Below are positions 51,068-62,790 of a stretch of DNA of 64,000 nt, one piece after another. Every line of letters starts with the position of its first letter. The first letter of the stretch is position 1. The stretch is taken from assembly GCA_000469685.2 (NCBI GenBank), contig LS997562.1, positions 2,752,492 to 2,816,491 on the forward strand, given 5' to 3'. Source of the DNA: Haemonchus contortus (Eukaryota; Nematoda; Chromadorea; Rhabditida; Trichostrongylidae). The notes beneath the pieces were generated by a model. It saw only the letters and a program-made list of their open reading frames with translations. It ran no database searches and had not been told where the DNA came from. The position numbers and the translations under genes are program-made.

Positions 51068-51135
51068 GAAAACGCCAATACGATTCTGAATAGAAGTTGA
51101 GTGCAAGGCGCATCCCAAAAAGGGGTCGATAATCG
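51068..51135 (+). mobile_element. SINE copy 3, 3' tail (continuation after mariner)
   Basis: CCAATACGATTCTGAATAG, then GCAAGGCGCATCCCAAAAAG match the family tail. Together with 50262-50420 it makes a nearly complete SINE. Confidence 0.6.
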
Positions 51136-51624
51136 TCGAGCACTTCATTTTTTAGGTTGGAGTGAGTCGTAGCTGCTTTACAGCTTTTTGTCTCACGTAT
51201 AGGAATTGCTGGAAACGTGTCAAATTCAATTTGCAACCGAGGTGATACCATTGGCTAGACTGGAATTCAGACAATTTGAGTTTTTCTCGACGTTATACAA
51301 TCAGCCAAAAAGGCATTTGGAAACGTCTGCTGGTCTGGTCGTGGATGGAATTTTGCATTGTGCACGTGGGCAATTCGAAAAAAAATCGCCCCGATCAAGG
51401 GAATGGTAGCAATTACCTCATAGGGAACGTTTTATGGGTTCATCCTTGCCAAACGTTCAACATACCATTGTTGCAATTCTGAAAGGTCCACTCTGCAATT
51501 TTGGGGCTGCACGTTGTTCCACGAGGTCGATGGTGAACCTTCAAGAATGTTGCTGAAACGTTTTCCACAGCATGACTCTAACTTAAGATTCTTATGTTTA
51601 TTTATTTACTTAGTTATTTGGTCA

Positions 51625-51755
51625 GAGGTGGTGTAGTGGCAAGTGACGCACCATCTCACACGCATGGTCAGGGGTCTGGGAGGATAAAAACACTGACTTG
51701 TAATCGGCTGGCCACCGCAAGTCATTCCATAGACTACACACGCATTCAGTACCCC
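51625..51755 (+). mobile_element. SINE copy 4, internally deleted
   Basis: It starts GAGGTGGTGTAGTGGCAAG, identical to copy 1, then jumps from the B-box region (GGTCAGGGGT) directly to CTGGGAGGATAAAAACACTG. About 75 nt of the body are lost. The tail is also missing. Confidence 0.68.
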
Positions 51756-52128
51756 ATTCACTACTTGGAACAGCTGAAAAGGGTCAAAAAATCGAAAAAA
51801 AAAACCAAAAAAAAATATTGAAAGAGGTATCAAAGAAATTTTTTATTCGAAAATTGATAAAAATGATTCAAGTGGACCGATAATTCCCAAAATCAGTAAC
51901 AGCTCCTGTTTTTCCGTGACTGTAATCGAGAAAAAACAAAAATAATAATAATAATTTCTAGTAATATTAATTCGAAATTACATGAGAAATTGCAACATTA
52001 AACTCAGCTTGTAATGAACTACTTCGATTTAATTCTGTGAATTCAGAATAAATGGCCTAGCCATGAGTCTGACAATCATTACAGCTGAAAACTTGATTTT
52101 ACTCTTCAGTAATTGTAGAAAGGGCGAA

Positions 52129-52380
52129 TGTTGTATAGTGGCGAATGGCGCACTATTACACGGGCTTCGTCCGGGGATCGCATCTGCTCAGGCTAACCAA
52201 GCTTTCTACCTCTCCGGGGTCGGCCAGTTGGTACCGGACTTGTTTGGAAGGATAATGCACTGACTTGTAAAGTGGCTTGCCACTGCAAGTCATTGTATAG
52301 GCCACGTACGTATTCAAGCGCACTGCGATTCTGAATGGAAGTCGGGGGCACAGCGCATCCCGGAAATCAGTTTGATTTAA
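52129..52380 (+). mobile_element. SINE copy 5
   Basis: The head GTTGTATAGTGGCGAATGG, a degraded B-box GGGGATCGCATCTGC, the body AACCAAGCTTTCTACCTC and GGAAGGATAATGCACTGAC, and the tail GATTCTGAATGGAAGTCGG are in the family order and nearly full length. Confidence 0.68.
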
Positions 52381-52865
52381 GGTGAAAGCTATACTGTTCT
52401 TACTGTTATAGGTTTATATACATTGACTTTATTTACAAGTCTTACAATAATCACAGCTTCTCTACAGCCTTACAATTGGAATTTCAATTGCGATAACTAT
52501 GTTCAAATTCCCGCACGACCATCTATTGCCCCCCCCCTCTTCCCCTTTCTTCGTCTTTTCCTCGCAGTTCTCTGGTATGATCGTTTCTAGAAAGTGAGAA
52601 AAAGTTTGATCTTCCATTTCATATTATTACTTTCCCCAACTTACGGCGTACGGTAAACTGTAGAGCTGTTCAAGCTCGAGAAACAAGTGGTGTCGTTGGA
52701 AGCCTTTAGGTCCTGTTTACTCGGAGAGCAGTAGGAATAGGACCCCTATTGAGTAAGGAGAGTGGAATATTTTTTTTCACCATCTGTTCCACGAAGTTCA
52801 CATCTTTTCAGGTTATCTTTTGGAGAAGTTTCAACTGAAAAACCCAAACTGAGGTGGTTCCCTAA

Positions 52866-52881
52866 CCCCCCCCCCCCCCCC
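52866..52881. repeat. Poly-C tract
   Basis: Sixteen C residues followed by CTCCTCC units. The true length is uncertain in any assembly. Confidence 0.75.
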
Positions 52882-53460
52882 TCCTCCTCTCCCACCCCCT
52901 ACGTCCTTGCATTATTAATATCAATGGAGTAGGGCCAGCAAACGTCACGCAAATCGGTGGCTCACTGATTCCTGCACGTAGCTGTATTCGTTTTTAGAGA
53001 ACGGGAATAGTATCAAGGAATGAGTCAGAAGAGTCGCGTGGGGTTATGCCTGATGAATTCTATAAAGGTTCACGTCCACTCCTATGGTTTTTTGGGAACT
53101 TAATGGAAAAGTACCATAACTCAATGCAGCCGTCTGTCCCTTTTTGTAAAGCCATACGTGCATAACTTGTAAATGTATTCAAAATTCCTTTTTTATTAGA
53201 GCACAAGCACGGAAATGTTTGATTATGAATGTCCTCGTAATCACCTGTGATAGCTTACCGGCGGCTATTTAAGATGCCCTCTGAATGCGCCAGGTATTTG
53301 TTGAGGCTTTTTTATAAGTTTGTGTCTTGTGATTCATGGCTCGAGTCTGTTCACCGTGTCGTAGTTCTTGTCCCTTCCCGCTATCCTACTTTCATCTAAT
53401 TTCGTCGAAAAATTGACTCTTGTACCGTTCTTGACGCTGGTGCTCAAAAGCTCGGGCGGA

Positions 53461-53733
53461 TGGGATGTAGTGCTATGTGGCCCACTATGGCACATGGATG
53501 GCCAGGAGATTGAACGACCGGATTGGTACCCGCCCAAACCAACCAGGCCTTCCATCCCTCCATGGTCGGTCAACTGGTAGCAGACTTGTCTGGGAGGATG
53601 AAAGCACTGACTTGTACATCAGGTGCCACCGCAAGTCATTGTAAGTGTAGGCCACATACGCATTCAATACACCACTACGATTCTGAATGAGAATCGAGTG
53701 TGGAGCGCATCCTGAATAGGGACAATTAATGCC
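53461..53733 (+). mobile_element. SINE copy 6
   Basis: The tRNA-like head is diverged (GATGTAGTGCTATGTGGCCC), while the body (AACCAGGCCTTCCATCCC; GTCTGGGAGGATGAAAGCAC; CACCGCAAGTCATTG) and the tail (CTACGATTCTGAATGAGAAT through TTAATGCC) are well kept. The overlapping short frames on both strands are shadows. Confidence 0.7.
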
Positions 53734-54269
53734 AAAAAACTTGGTAGGTATCTTGTCCTGACTATGTCTACCTCTAGAAAATTGCCACTTTTCTCAAAGA
53801 TAAGTGCTGCAGAAAAGAGTTTTTTCTAAGATGTTCATTTCATTTGATTTCTGTTCTCAAGGAAGAGAATTAGCGAGGGAATCGAGCGGTAGTTGGCAAG
53901 TAGGAAATCGCGGCGGTATGGTAGATGTGGGATGACCACGAAACCAAGTTACTACTATACTACTCCACCCCTTGCTTAACCATGAACTCTCCCTGAGCGC
54001 CGACTCAATTTTTTCGAAGGTGCTTTATCAGATTTGCTATACAAGAGAACAATGACACATGTGTCCCCAAAAAAGGGTTCTCAGTTTTTATAGTCTCAGT
54101 ATTTCTCACAGCGATTTTTCCGAATTTCGAGCATTTCAGTCTCTAGTCCATACCGAAGGGGGCATTCGGGAGGATTTTTCTGGTCCAAATAGTGTACATG
54201 AGCTTGTAGTCCCTGTTCGTCTGCTCATCACGAAACAGGAAGCCGAAATTCGCATGATGTGAAGCAGCA

Positions 54270-54460
54270 ACGTACATCCCTCTGCCACCTATTGTGTCGC
54301 TGATCCTAGATTTGCACGAGCGGGCGTAGCTCGTCCAGGTCGCGAACCAGTGTAGTCCAGTGAAAACTCCGCTTGAGAGACACGAGGTATACCATCCCTC
54401 TACCAAGCCTAGCCGTCGTGGGCTCTGATGTTGGAAGGACACCACCGCTGACGGCCATCC
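54270..54460 (-). mobile_element. RTE-type retrotransposon, 3' end fragment
   Basis: On the minus strand one frame reads SLKRSFHWTTLVRDLDELRP, followed after a stop by DQRHNRWQ. This corresponds to the RTE C-terminus of the form RRTHWTTLARDRDEW...DQR. It is a short relic like the one at 36426-36720. The longer frame in another phase over the same bases is a shadow. Confidence 0.6.
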
Positions 54461-55455
54461 TGGGTATCGCTATCAGGGAATCGCTTCACGAATCCTTTCA
54501 CGTTCACGAGCTGCTGTTGCAATACTAAGCTTAGCTTCAATGTTAAGGGTTTCATCTGAACAAATTACCTGGAAAATTACTTAGAATGATCTGACCAACG
54601 CAGTTCAGCTCTCCGGACGTCGCAGACAAAGCCGGCCACCTCCAATTCAATCCAGGAGGTTCGGAAAAACCCTTCAAAACTCTCTGAAACCTCAAACGGT
54701 AGGCCTGGATGGAGGAGCATGAGCTAGACGGACCCTTGCCAATTTTATTTTTCCCCTTCAGGGACTAGTTTTTGGCAGTGTACTTTTGGAGCCGTATCGG
54801 CAATGGAAGGTGCCCAGATCGACCCTCAAATGTTTATGGGCTTACAGAAAAACTCGCCATTCATTTTTATCGTGAACAGTCCCCTCAAATAAACAAAAGT
54901 GCTAAAACTGCACTTGAACGTAATCAATGCCCTATTTTTGGCCATCAATGTCAAACCGTAATAGGCAATTTAAATTCAGAACTGGCCTACTACGATCGGA
55001 CGATTCGACAAAACAATTGAAATCAAGTTTTCTGTAACGATACGATTGAAATTCCATTTGGTGATGGAATCAAAAAAGCAAGAAGACTGGCACTGAATAC
55101 ATACCGAAGCGTCCATTGACCGGGATGAGCCATGCATCTGATCTGATATTCATAATCATAATCATATTCTAAAATCATAATGATAGTCAAAAAGGGTATT
55201 TGGTGATAGTCACATATGATAACCAAGTGCTTTCCAAACGATCATTCAAATTTCCTGGATGCACTTAACCATGTGAAGGATATATTGATCTGAGTGTATT
55301 CCATTTTAGGATTCGATTCCCAGATTGTGCTGGTGGAAGCTGCACCTACTGCTACTCATTCCGTTCCCAATAAAGGGAGTGCGTATCGATTCCTTGTAGC
55401 CTCGGCAACTTCTTTTTTTAGCCATCTAGAGAAACTTGTGCCAACTGGGGCGGAA

Positions 55456-55468
55456 GGGGGGGGGGGGG
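55456..55468. repeat. Poly-G tract
   Basis: Thirteen G residues directly precede the SINE copy at 55469, close to its 5' border. Confidence 0.7.
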
Positions 55469-55725
55469 TCGTGTTGTGGCAAGAGGCGCACTTCACACAA
55501 GCACGGTCACGGGTTCGAATCCAGGATCGAGATCAGCCTAGGCCAACCAAGTTTTCCATCTCTCCGGAGTCGTTTACTTGATAGCAGACTTGTCTTAGAG
55601 GATAAAAGCACTGGCTTGCACAATGGCCGGGCACCACAAGTCATCGTATAGGCCACATACGCATTCAAACACCCGCAACGATTCTGCATAGAGGTCGATT
55701 GCATGGGCGCATCCCTCAGGGGGCA
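55469..55725 (+). mobile_element. SINE copy 7
   Basis: It has the best B-box of the family here, GGGTTCGAATCC, after GTGTTGTGGCAAGAGGCG (A-box-like). The body (AACCAAGTTTTCCATCTCTC; GAGGATAAAAGCACTGGC) and the tail (ATTCTGCATAGAGGTCG; GGGCGCATCCC) follow. Confidence 0.7.
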
Positions 55726-57548
55726 TAAAAGCTCTTACTTGCACATCGTTTTGATTCAGGAAGTCATTTTATCGGAAGAAGTCGATTCCGAGGTGAGATT
55801 GACCAGCGGCAAAAGTCATCGAGTACTTTGGCTTCGATCAACTAGCGATGTCTCAACTGTGGCGAATGAGCAACTTGAAACGGCCTCTACCCGATGATAT
55901 TCGAAAAATAAATTCGGAATAGTCTACTTTGGAGGAAAAAGCTTCAAGAACTTGTTCCCGAATCTGATATATACGGATTCAGACAAAAATGGTAATAAAA
56001 TTCATTTGATTGGCGGTTCCAGTTGATAATTTCATTTTGGTAGAGCCAACTTTATTACGTCGAGCGTTCCTTTCCTTTCCCCGAACTCTCAATCTTTCAG
56101 TTCCGTGAATTGGGTGCCCAAAGTTCGGGGTTCATCCGTCATTGGTACTTACTCCTACATGACCACTGAAAGCCTTGTGGATCCTCTTGGATTTACTAAT
56201 TCTTCGACTTCATTCATGAAAAAAGTCAATTCATCTTTTTTTCGGGTTTTCGAAGGTTCTGCCCATTCTGCCTGTCGCATTGAGCTCAGCCCAAACGCTC
56301 TTTGACGCCGGATGTTTTACTTTATTTATTCTTATTGCTAATAGAAACTGATAAGCAGTAGTGTCTTTTTCTACGTCGTACATCAGTGCTAACACATCTG
56401 TCTGATACAGAATCAATCAGCTAACTGTAGTGTCAAAGTACTGTGATGGTTTACAAAGGCCCATAGGTGGGTGTGCATGAACGCACGTCTTCAGCCGATC
56501 TTTTTCATGGCAGTTCGATGTTAGGTTCTTTGAGTTCGAGTTGTTATTTTAATAATAATAATTACCACTACATGACCACAAAACAAAAGAGAAATCATAA
56601 TTTAATCGTCGTTATGATTATTGTAGTAATGAATGATAATGATTGATACTTTAACTTTCTTCCACTTATTTTCTAGGTTCTGTAAAACACGATTTTCTTG
56701 GATGATACTGACCTATTTTCTGAATAAAAGAGTGGTGAACTTTGAAGCTCATCAGATTCCCCAAATCCAACATGCGCCATGCATTCGCTTTCCATTCATT
56801 ATACGTGATGGCTTTGTATCCGGTTGACCTTGCATCGACTTGAATCAGGTAGATCGGAGGACAGTCATGGGTCCTATCCTCCAAGGCGGCCTGACGTTTC
56901 CTGAGATTCCATTGGAACGGGCGACTCTTCCGATTCTTAAGCGATGTGGGTGGATGGTAGTGAATGCAGTTACGAGCCAATAGATAAATTTGATCTTTGA
57001 ACGATGTGGGTGGTCTGTCATCTTGATCCTCCTACGGCTCCACTCAATATTCGGTTCGCTTTAGGTTTACAAAACTCTGGCATCTCAGGCAGTGGAGAAC
57101 TTTAAATTTATCACCTCGGCAGTAAAATCTCTATCGATCCAGCTTAATTAGTAATTAAACCTAACCAGCTGACATGCCATTCAAGAAAAGGCAATGAAAA
57201 TGAGATAAAGCTTGACAGAGTCGTTTCAACTCATTTTCACTGAGCATGATATTTTCGCTTCGAGATCTTCGAATATTTTTTGTTTTTACCACATTGCGTA
57301 TCTTTTGAGGATGGAGTAACATTCAAATGAAGTAGTATTTTGTCATAACTAGACCATAAATGTAATAGTTTCTCATAAAAATAAATTTTGCTATCATTCA
57401 CCCTCACACCCACACCGCATGCCTTTTTTTTCTCGCTTGAAGAGGTGGTAACAAATTTTCAAGCACTTATAGCTCATTTCGATTGGTCGTTTTCCTTTAC
57501 GACGCTAACCACTCCCTGCTTTACCCATCTAACCACCCACCATTGCAG
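55726..57548. other. Region without recognised gene
   Basis: Only short frames are seen. The minus-strand frame at 56666-56980 contains the string ALEDRTHDC, a pattern often produced by translating repeats, and is not accepted as a gene. Confidence 0.45.
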
Positions 57549-57688
57549 GTCTCAACCCTCCTTGGGATGAGGCGTACTACGTCGCTGGAAAACGTCGTCT
57601 CCATATTGCCACCATGGCCCAATTCACCCAGGCTGTCATCGTCATCGGATCAGCTGGTCATCGTCACCGAAGAACACGTGGACGACAG
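57549..57688 (+). CDS. Possible orphan internal exon, unrecognised
   Basis: A 140-nt open stretch lies between an acceptor (CATTGCAG, ending 57548) and a donor (GTATCG, from 57689). It encodes TLLGMRRTTSLENVV, then SILPPWPNSPRLSSSSDQ and IVTEEHVDD. The composition is coding-like, with a basophilic-kinase or 14-3-3-type motif (RRTTS) and a Ser-rich stretch. The exon ends in phase 2. I do not recognise the family and cannot find its neighbours. A second short candidate, 63912-63961 between TTTTGTAG and GTAAGA, does not match its phase directly. It could belong to a gene that continues beyond the window. Confidence 0.35.
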
Positions 57689-60600
57689 GTATCGTTGACG
57701 GATAGCTTATCATATATCGTGTGTGCTTGAATATGATCGATCGAAAGACGCTAAATAGGTGACATTTCTATCGCTCTGGACCCCGCTTCCAATTCCGCTT
57801 TACAAGACAGCCTGTCTAGCCGTCTTTGGCAATCAATGACTTTTTTCAAAAATTTTCTACATTTTTTCCAACCAACTACGTAGGTATTAACTCATGACCT
57901 AATGACACACTTGGTAGGACATCCTTTCACCTCCATAAGATTTTTGCTTTTTGTGGAGTCCATTAATCATGCCAAGAATCCATGTCTAGGTCCACTTTTA
58001 CATGTTTCCTATTGGATTTTAGAATATTTTTAAAGAAATTATGCGGTCCCTAATGAGTTTGAGGGGTGCAGCGTGCCAAGAATCCATGCCAAATGATATC
58101 AGTAACACAGTATCCTCCTTCAAGTTGAGGTTCTCGACTGCCCTACTGGAGAGAACGAGTGTGGACCTCGATGTAGGTTGTTCATGGACCTTTATACCGT
58201 CTATGAAGTCCCCGGAATTCAACTGAATTTTCCGAGGAGAAAAGACTGTGGAAAAGTGCACTGGTCAGAATCCGTTTTTTGTAGGAATGATTCCAAGTCC
58301 AAGTTCCAAGTTATAGCAGTACTTGATAAGATGATAGGGCAAAATTCATTTGGCACCACAACTTTGCAGTGAAGTTAGGGTAATATTGGGGCACTGTAAA
58401 CTGTTACTAATTTTCCTAGGAATAGGCAATCCCAATTATTTCGAAAAATATTTAAAAAACCGGCTCTCACTTCCTTTTAGTCTTTTTCATTTTTCTGCAG
58501 ATACGATTATTTAGTTTTTTTCTGACTATTTTTTATGGCGTCCGTGTAAATAAAAATCGTGAAAGTCCAGGGACCAGTTGCTTTGATACGATGTACTTCC
58601 TGATGTCCTTTTCTAATTCTCGCAACACATTTTCCAAATTCCTCTTGATTTTGCTTATGTTTCCTTTCCTACAATGCTTAGGCTTATTTCCTAACTTTTA
58701 TTACCGAAGTCCTACCCGGGAACTTAAATGTAACCTTGTACCTACTTTTTTTAGGAACTTGAAAAAAAAAACGGAGAAAAACAAAAAGGAGTAAAGATTA
58801 GGAAAAAGGCTACTGATTAGGCACGTCTTTGATCTTTGACCCATTTTCCAGACCTCTCTTCTATCCTCTCCCTTATAAAGTACATATCAGTGAAAACGGT
58901 TCGTGTGTGGCAGTGTGGTCTGGGAATGTAAATCAATTCTTCGTTCGTCTATACAACCTACCCTTGGCATAACTAATGACTAACAAGTGGGTTTGGCCGT
59001 ATCTTCGTCTACAATGGTATTTACAAGCACTCGGTGACACATCGTTCCCCACTGTTATGCCGTTCTGTGACCTTGCCCAATCATTCACTCACCTCCCAAC
59101 ATGAACCTATATCAGGGAAATTTTCTTTTACTGGTTTCGTTCGTCATCCTGAACCTTGTTGCTGAGGTAATAAGGTAATGGTAAAGCACGTGGTAGTGTA
59201 ATGGATAAAAGCGCTGGCCGTAAAGGACTACCGCGAAATCGGGTGTACCTCGAGGCTGTAGTTTCTGTAACTCTTTCTTAGGTTACTAGGACCAGGGGTA
59301 CAGAACTTTGACCAAAGGGACCGAAAGGTGCCCACACAGAGTCTGATTCAGGAAAGGACTCCCTCCCCCCTCTTCCCCTGCCCGATTTGACGCTATCGTC
59401 TCTCCTGCGGAAAGCAAAAAAACGAGTGGGCAATGGCATCGGAGGTGAACCGCCCTGCAGCAGCAACAACGATAACTCATCATTCCATTGCGCCCTTCGC
59501 TATCGCGAAATATGACGAATCGGATTCAATTTCAAAAGTCGAGCGAATTCATTCGTCCAGAGGAACCGGTTCGTCACCTGCGATCATCACTTGGTCACCC
59601 ATAACGTCACTGTTCCAGGAATAGCTACAGCTCACTTTATTGAAATTCTTATTTTTTTCATTGCATGACACTTTCCTGGGGCTCCATCACAGGAAATCAG
59701 CTCACATTCTCTTCATTGTTGGAGAATAAATTGGTAAAAATCGAAAATTGGAAGTACATAAACGTGATTGCCGCAAGCCATTCTTACGATAAACTGTAGT
59801 ACCGCCCTCACGTTCCCTACTCCCTTCCCATCGCCTTCCCCACCTCTTCCGCTTTCCTATTCCTTTCTGAGAAGGGTAGACATCTGTAAAGTCCTCTGAA
59901 GCTTGGCTGGAACCACTGGAGGTGAAGATACGGTATACAGTCAGTCAGATACGGTATTAGTCAAGTTTCTGGGAACGGGTCACAGAATTCCCTCATATGT
60001 CTGGTGAAGAACTCCCCCTCTTTGGTGGAGAAGCCCCATCTGACCCTCTAGGTCGAAATGTGGACCGTCTGGGATTAGAGCCTATTTTACGTTTCCAATA
60101 AGACGTATTTGTTCAATCCGCAATTTATTCCCAATTGGAGCCCGAGTATGGGGAGGGTCCATTGCTCGACTGAATGTATCTTAGGCCCTGTAATTTGGTT
60201 GAAACTTTCCGGCCGCTTTCATTTACGCCTTCAGGAAGGGTATTGAAGAGGAGTGCCTGGGAGAGGAGGTGGGACTTTCCAAATTATTTCCCATTTGGGA
60301 GCCTTTTTGAATCGCTTTCCCGATCACTTTTTGCATCATTCTCTTCGCAGACTTGATCTTGATAAGTTTGATGCAGCCGAATCAGGGACTTCCTCGGCCA
60401 AAACACTTGCCATCTCCTCCCAAACCGGAAGTCTCCCAATTAATCAGACCCTGAGTGGGGCAGTTTTCCAAAGTAAGGCGTTCGGCCTTGGAGTGTCAAT
60501 TCCTTCCCTTTAATTCTTATGAAGATGTATTCGCTTCATTCACTTGGGGGAAATCACCGTTCTATCAGAATCAATCGATGGGGGCTGTCACTTCATCAGC

Positions 60601-61386
60601 TCGACGTTCTTCGTGCACTTTTAGGACGTGAACAGTGCCACGGCCGTTGTCTGTCATTTAACGTCGCTCTCTGACCTTTATCTAGCCACATCGAGTCAGC
60701 CTGTGTTTTTTGTTTCGTACTGTTTGATGCCACACTATTTTCGGGCTCTATGTCGACGGCGCCATGTACATTCATATAGCCAGCGATATTAAGTGGCCGG
60801 CACTTCCGCTGGCCAGCTTTGCACCTCTCCCACTTTTTCTCCTGCCCACTTCTTTTCTAACGCTATCATTTTCACAGGGCAGATTTTGAAGTCCGGAGGA
60901 ATCTGCGGTACAGTAACCCTGCCAGCGCAGTCAGGTGACTACCCTAACCACCATTTAGCCCTCTTTCATTCTGTCGCGTATGTGACTGGTTCCCTGGCCG
61001 ACCAGTGTTTTCCCACTTCATTATATGTGACTACTGTATCACAAAGTCTTTCGGACTGAAAAATCTGAACTGTTTGGCCTTTCAATTCAGTGAATCGGTC
61101 CCGTCTCTCAGAGTGGGCAAGGTGGTTCGATACCTTAAAAGAGTGAGCTACTGACCACGGGGTTTGGGTTTTTTTTTTCTAATTTTGTATTCCGAATGAC
61201 TATTCTTAATCATCCTGGACAACCTGTTTTTTAGTTACTGACCTTACCAGTACTCGTAAAACACCTTTTTTTACATGCCTGGCATGACAGATGAACGTAT
61301 ACGGCCTTTCGTTTTTCTACAATTCTACAGAAGGCAATGAAGTGACCACTCCAGAAAGTGCCACGCATCTGACTATCGTCCAATAC
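57689..61386. other. Long region without recognised gene
   Basis: Anonymous sequence with short frames. The minus-strand 80-codon frame at 58019-58261 has a reasonable composition but no identifiable domain. A SINE-head-like GTGGTAGTGTAATGG lies near 59190 without the rest of the family body. Confidence 0.45.
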
Positions 61387-61901
61387 TTAAAGGCACAGCT
61401 AACGGTAAAAATGGTTTCTGAGATTCTCCCACGGGATGAATTTGAGGCCTCCGTGTATACCATATCTGGCACTATTAGGTTGGAAAACGGTCCAGTTAGG
61501 GAGATATAAAAGCTTAAAGATTGGCCCGTGTGTATTCTCGGACGAGTCTCATCGGCATTGTAGAGGCTGCATCGGTCACAAGGGAACCCATGTAAGAAGT
61601 TCAAACAACTTGTCATGGCCCATAGCGACAGCGAAAGACAGTTCTGTACAGTTATGGATTGATGTAGTCAGCTCTTTGTGCAATTGCAATAACTGAAAAC
61701 TCTTCCGAATACCCCTTCCATGTTATTTCCGTCATGGCAATCTCGTCCACCTCTATTTTCCCTACATTTGAGGAGCTAAATTTTTCTCGAAATCGGCCAA
61801 TTCTCTCGCTCTCTTTACTACCGGTGAACTATTTCCAATCTGAACTTCCGCTTTTCGAATAAAAACGTATGCCTCAAAATCATCGTGAACTGTGCCTTTA
61901 A
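61387..61901. mobile_element. 515-bp TTAA-flanked element with AAAGGCACAG inverted ends
   Basis: TTAAAGGCACAG at 61387 and its reverse complement CTGTGCCTTTAA ending at 61901 delimit the element. The left 110 nt resemble the inward-read right end of the element at 33244-33950 (shared blocks include GAATTTGAGGCC-like, TACCAT and TTAGGTTGGAAAAC). It is non-autonomous and of the same superfamily by its ends and target site. Confidence 0.72.
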
Positions 61902-62274
61902 AGCCTTTGAATAGGGTGATAAACTTTTGCCTATGCAAAATACCAGCCAATTCTATAGAAGCCGAAGTCTTCACTCGTTGACGTTATGTTTATAATTCAC
62001 GACTTTGCCCGAAACAGGAAAGTGTCAGCTATATGATAAGCTGACGTTATTGATTGAATTAGCTCTCAAGCCAATCGAGGAAGGCTTGAAAAACTGTCAC
62101 AACTGAGTAAATAACAGAGCCGAGCATGAAATTGCAGAATACTCGGATGAACATTCATGAATTCGCTTCATCGGTTCCACTTTTCAAATGTTTCCCAAGT
62201 ACGGTTCATCCTTTCCCTCTCCCTCTCTCTTAACCACCTTTTCAAATCTCAGAAGTCCTTTTTTTGTTTTCAGC

Positions 62275-62320
62275 CGGGAGACAGGGGGAGGGGGGAGGAG
62301 GGAGGGAATAGGGGGTTGGT
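62275..62320 (+). repeat. G-rich tract with quadruplex pattern
   Basis: Seven or more G-runs of three to six bases are separated by one to three bases (GGGGGAGGGGGGAGGAGGG and more). It is purine-rich simple sequence. Confidence 0.6.
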
Positions 62321-62699
62321 GTTTTAGATGACGGATAAATGTAAGGCGTATATCTAATACCTCATTCAGCAGAAAAGCTGCTGAAACGAGCAAATCCTTA
62401 TCCGTGGCTTCACCTCACCCTCATCGAATTTACAAACTCTGTCGTTCTTAAATGCGACCCCTCTCCGTCTGGGGCGCTGTGATACAAGCTTGACTTAGGC
62501 AGATGGACTAGAGAGAACTTCGCGTAATTCCCTTTAGGCCCTTCCTATTCTCACTCTCCTCTGATCTTCCCTTTTTCTTTATCTCATTTTCACTCTTATC
62601 ATTCCCACACACGTTGCAGAGTTCTCCGTATTGGTTACCATCCCAGGACTAGATTAGAACTGACTGAAAAAGTAAGGAATAAAGAGCGCAGTACCCAGA

Positions 62700-62790
62700 A
62701 AGCACAAGTACATGTTCGAGTTCTGTCCGAGGCCGAAGTTTTGCCCACAAATCAACATCCTTGTGAGAACGGTGACTATTCTTTGAAGAC
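62700..62790 (-). mobile_element. Small fragment related to the RTE copy at 47 kb
   Basis: GAGGCCGAAGTTTTGCCCA is shared exactly with 47192-47212, and similarity continues for some bases on either side (CCTTGTGAG versus CCTTGCGAG). It is probably a relic of the C-terminal RTE region. Confidence 0.5.

Noticed and set aside
55500..55530. Possible tRNA gene (GGGTTCGAATCC box)
   Set aside because: The B-box belongs to a SINE; no cloverleaf with acceptor and anticodon stems could be drawn.
56666..56980. 104-codon minus-strand frame with ALEDRTHD string
   Set aside because: This kind of string is commonly produced when repeats are translated; no domain or exon structure supports a gene.
58019..58261. 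80-codon minus-strand frame
   Set aside because: The composition is acceptable but there is no family resemblance and no splice partners were found.
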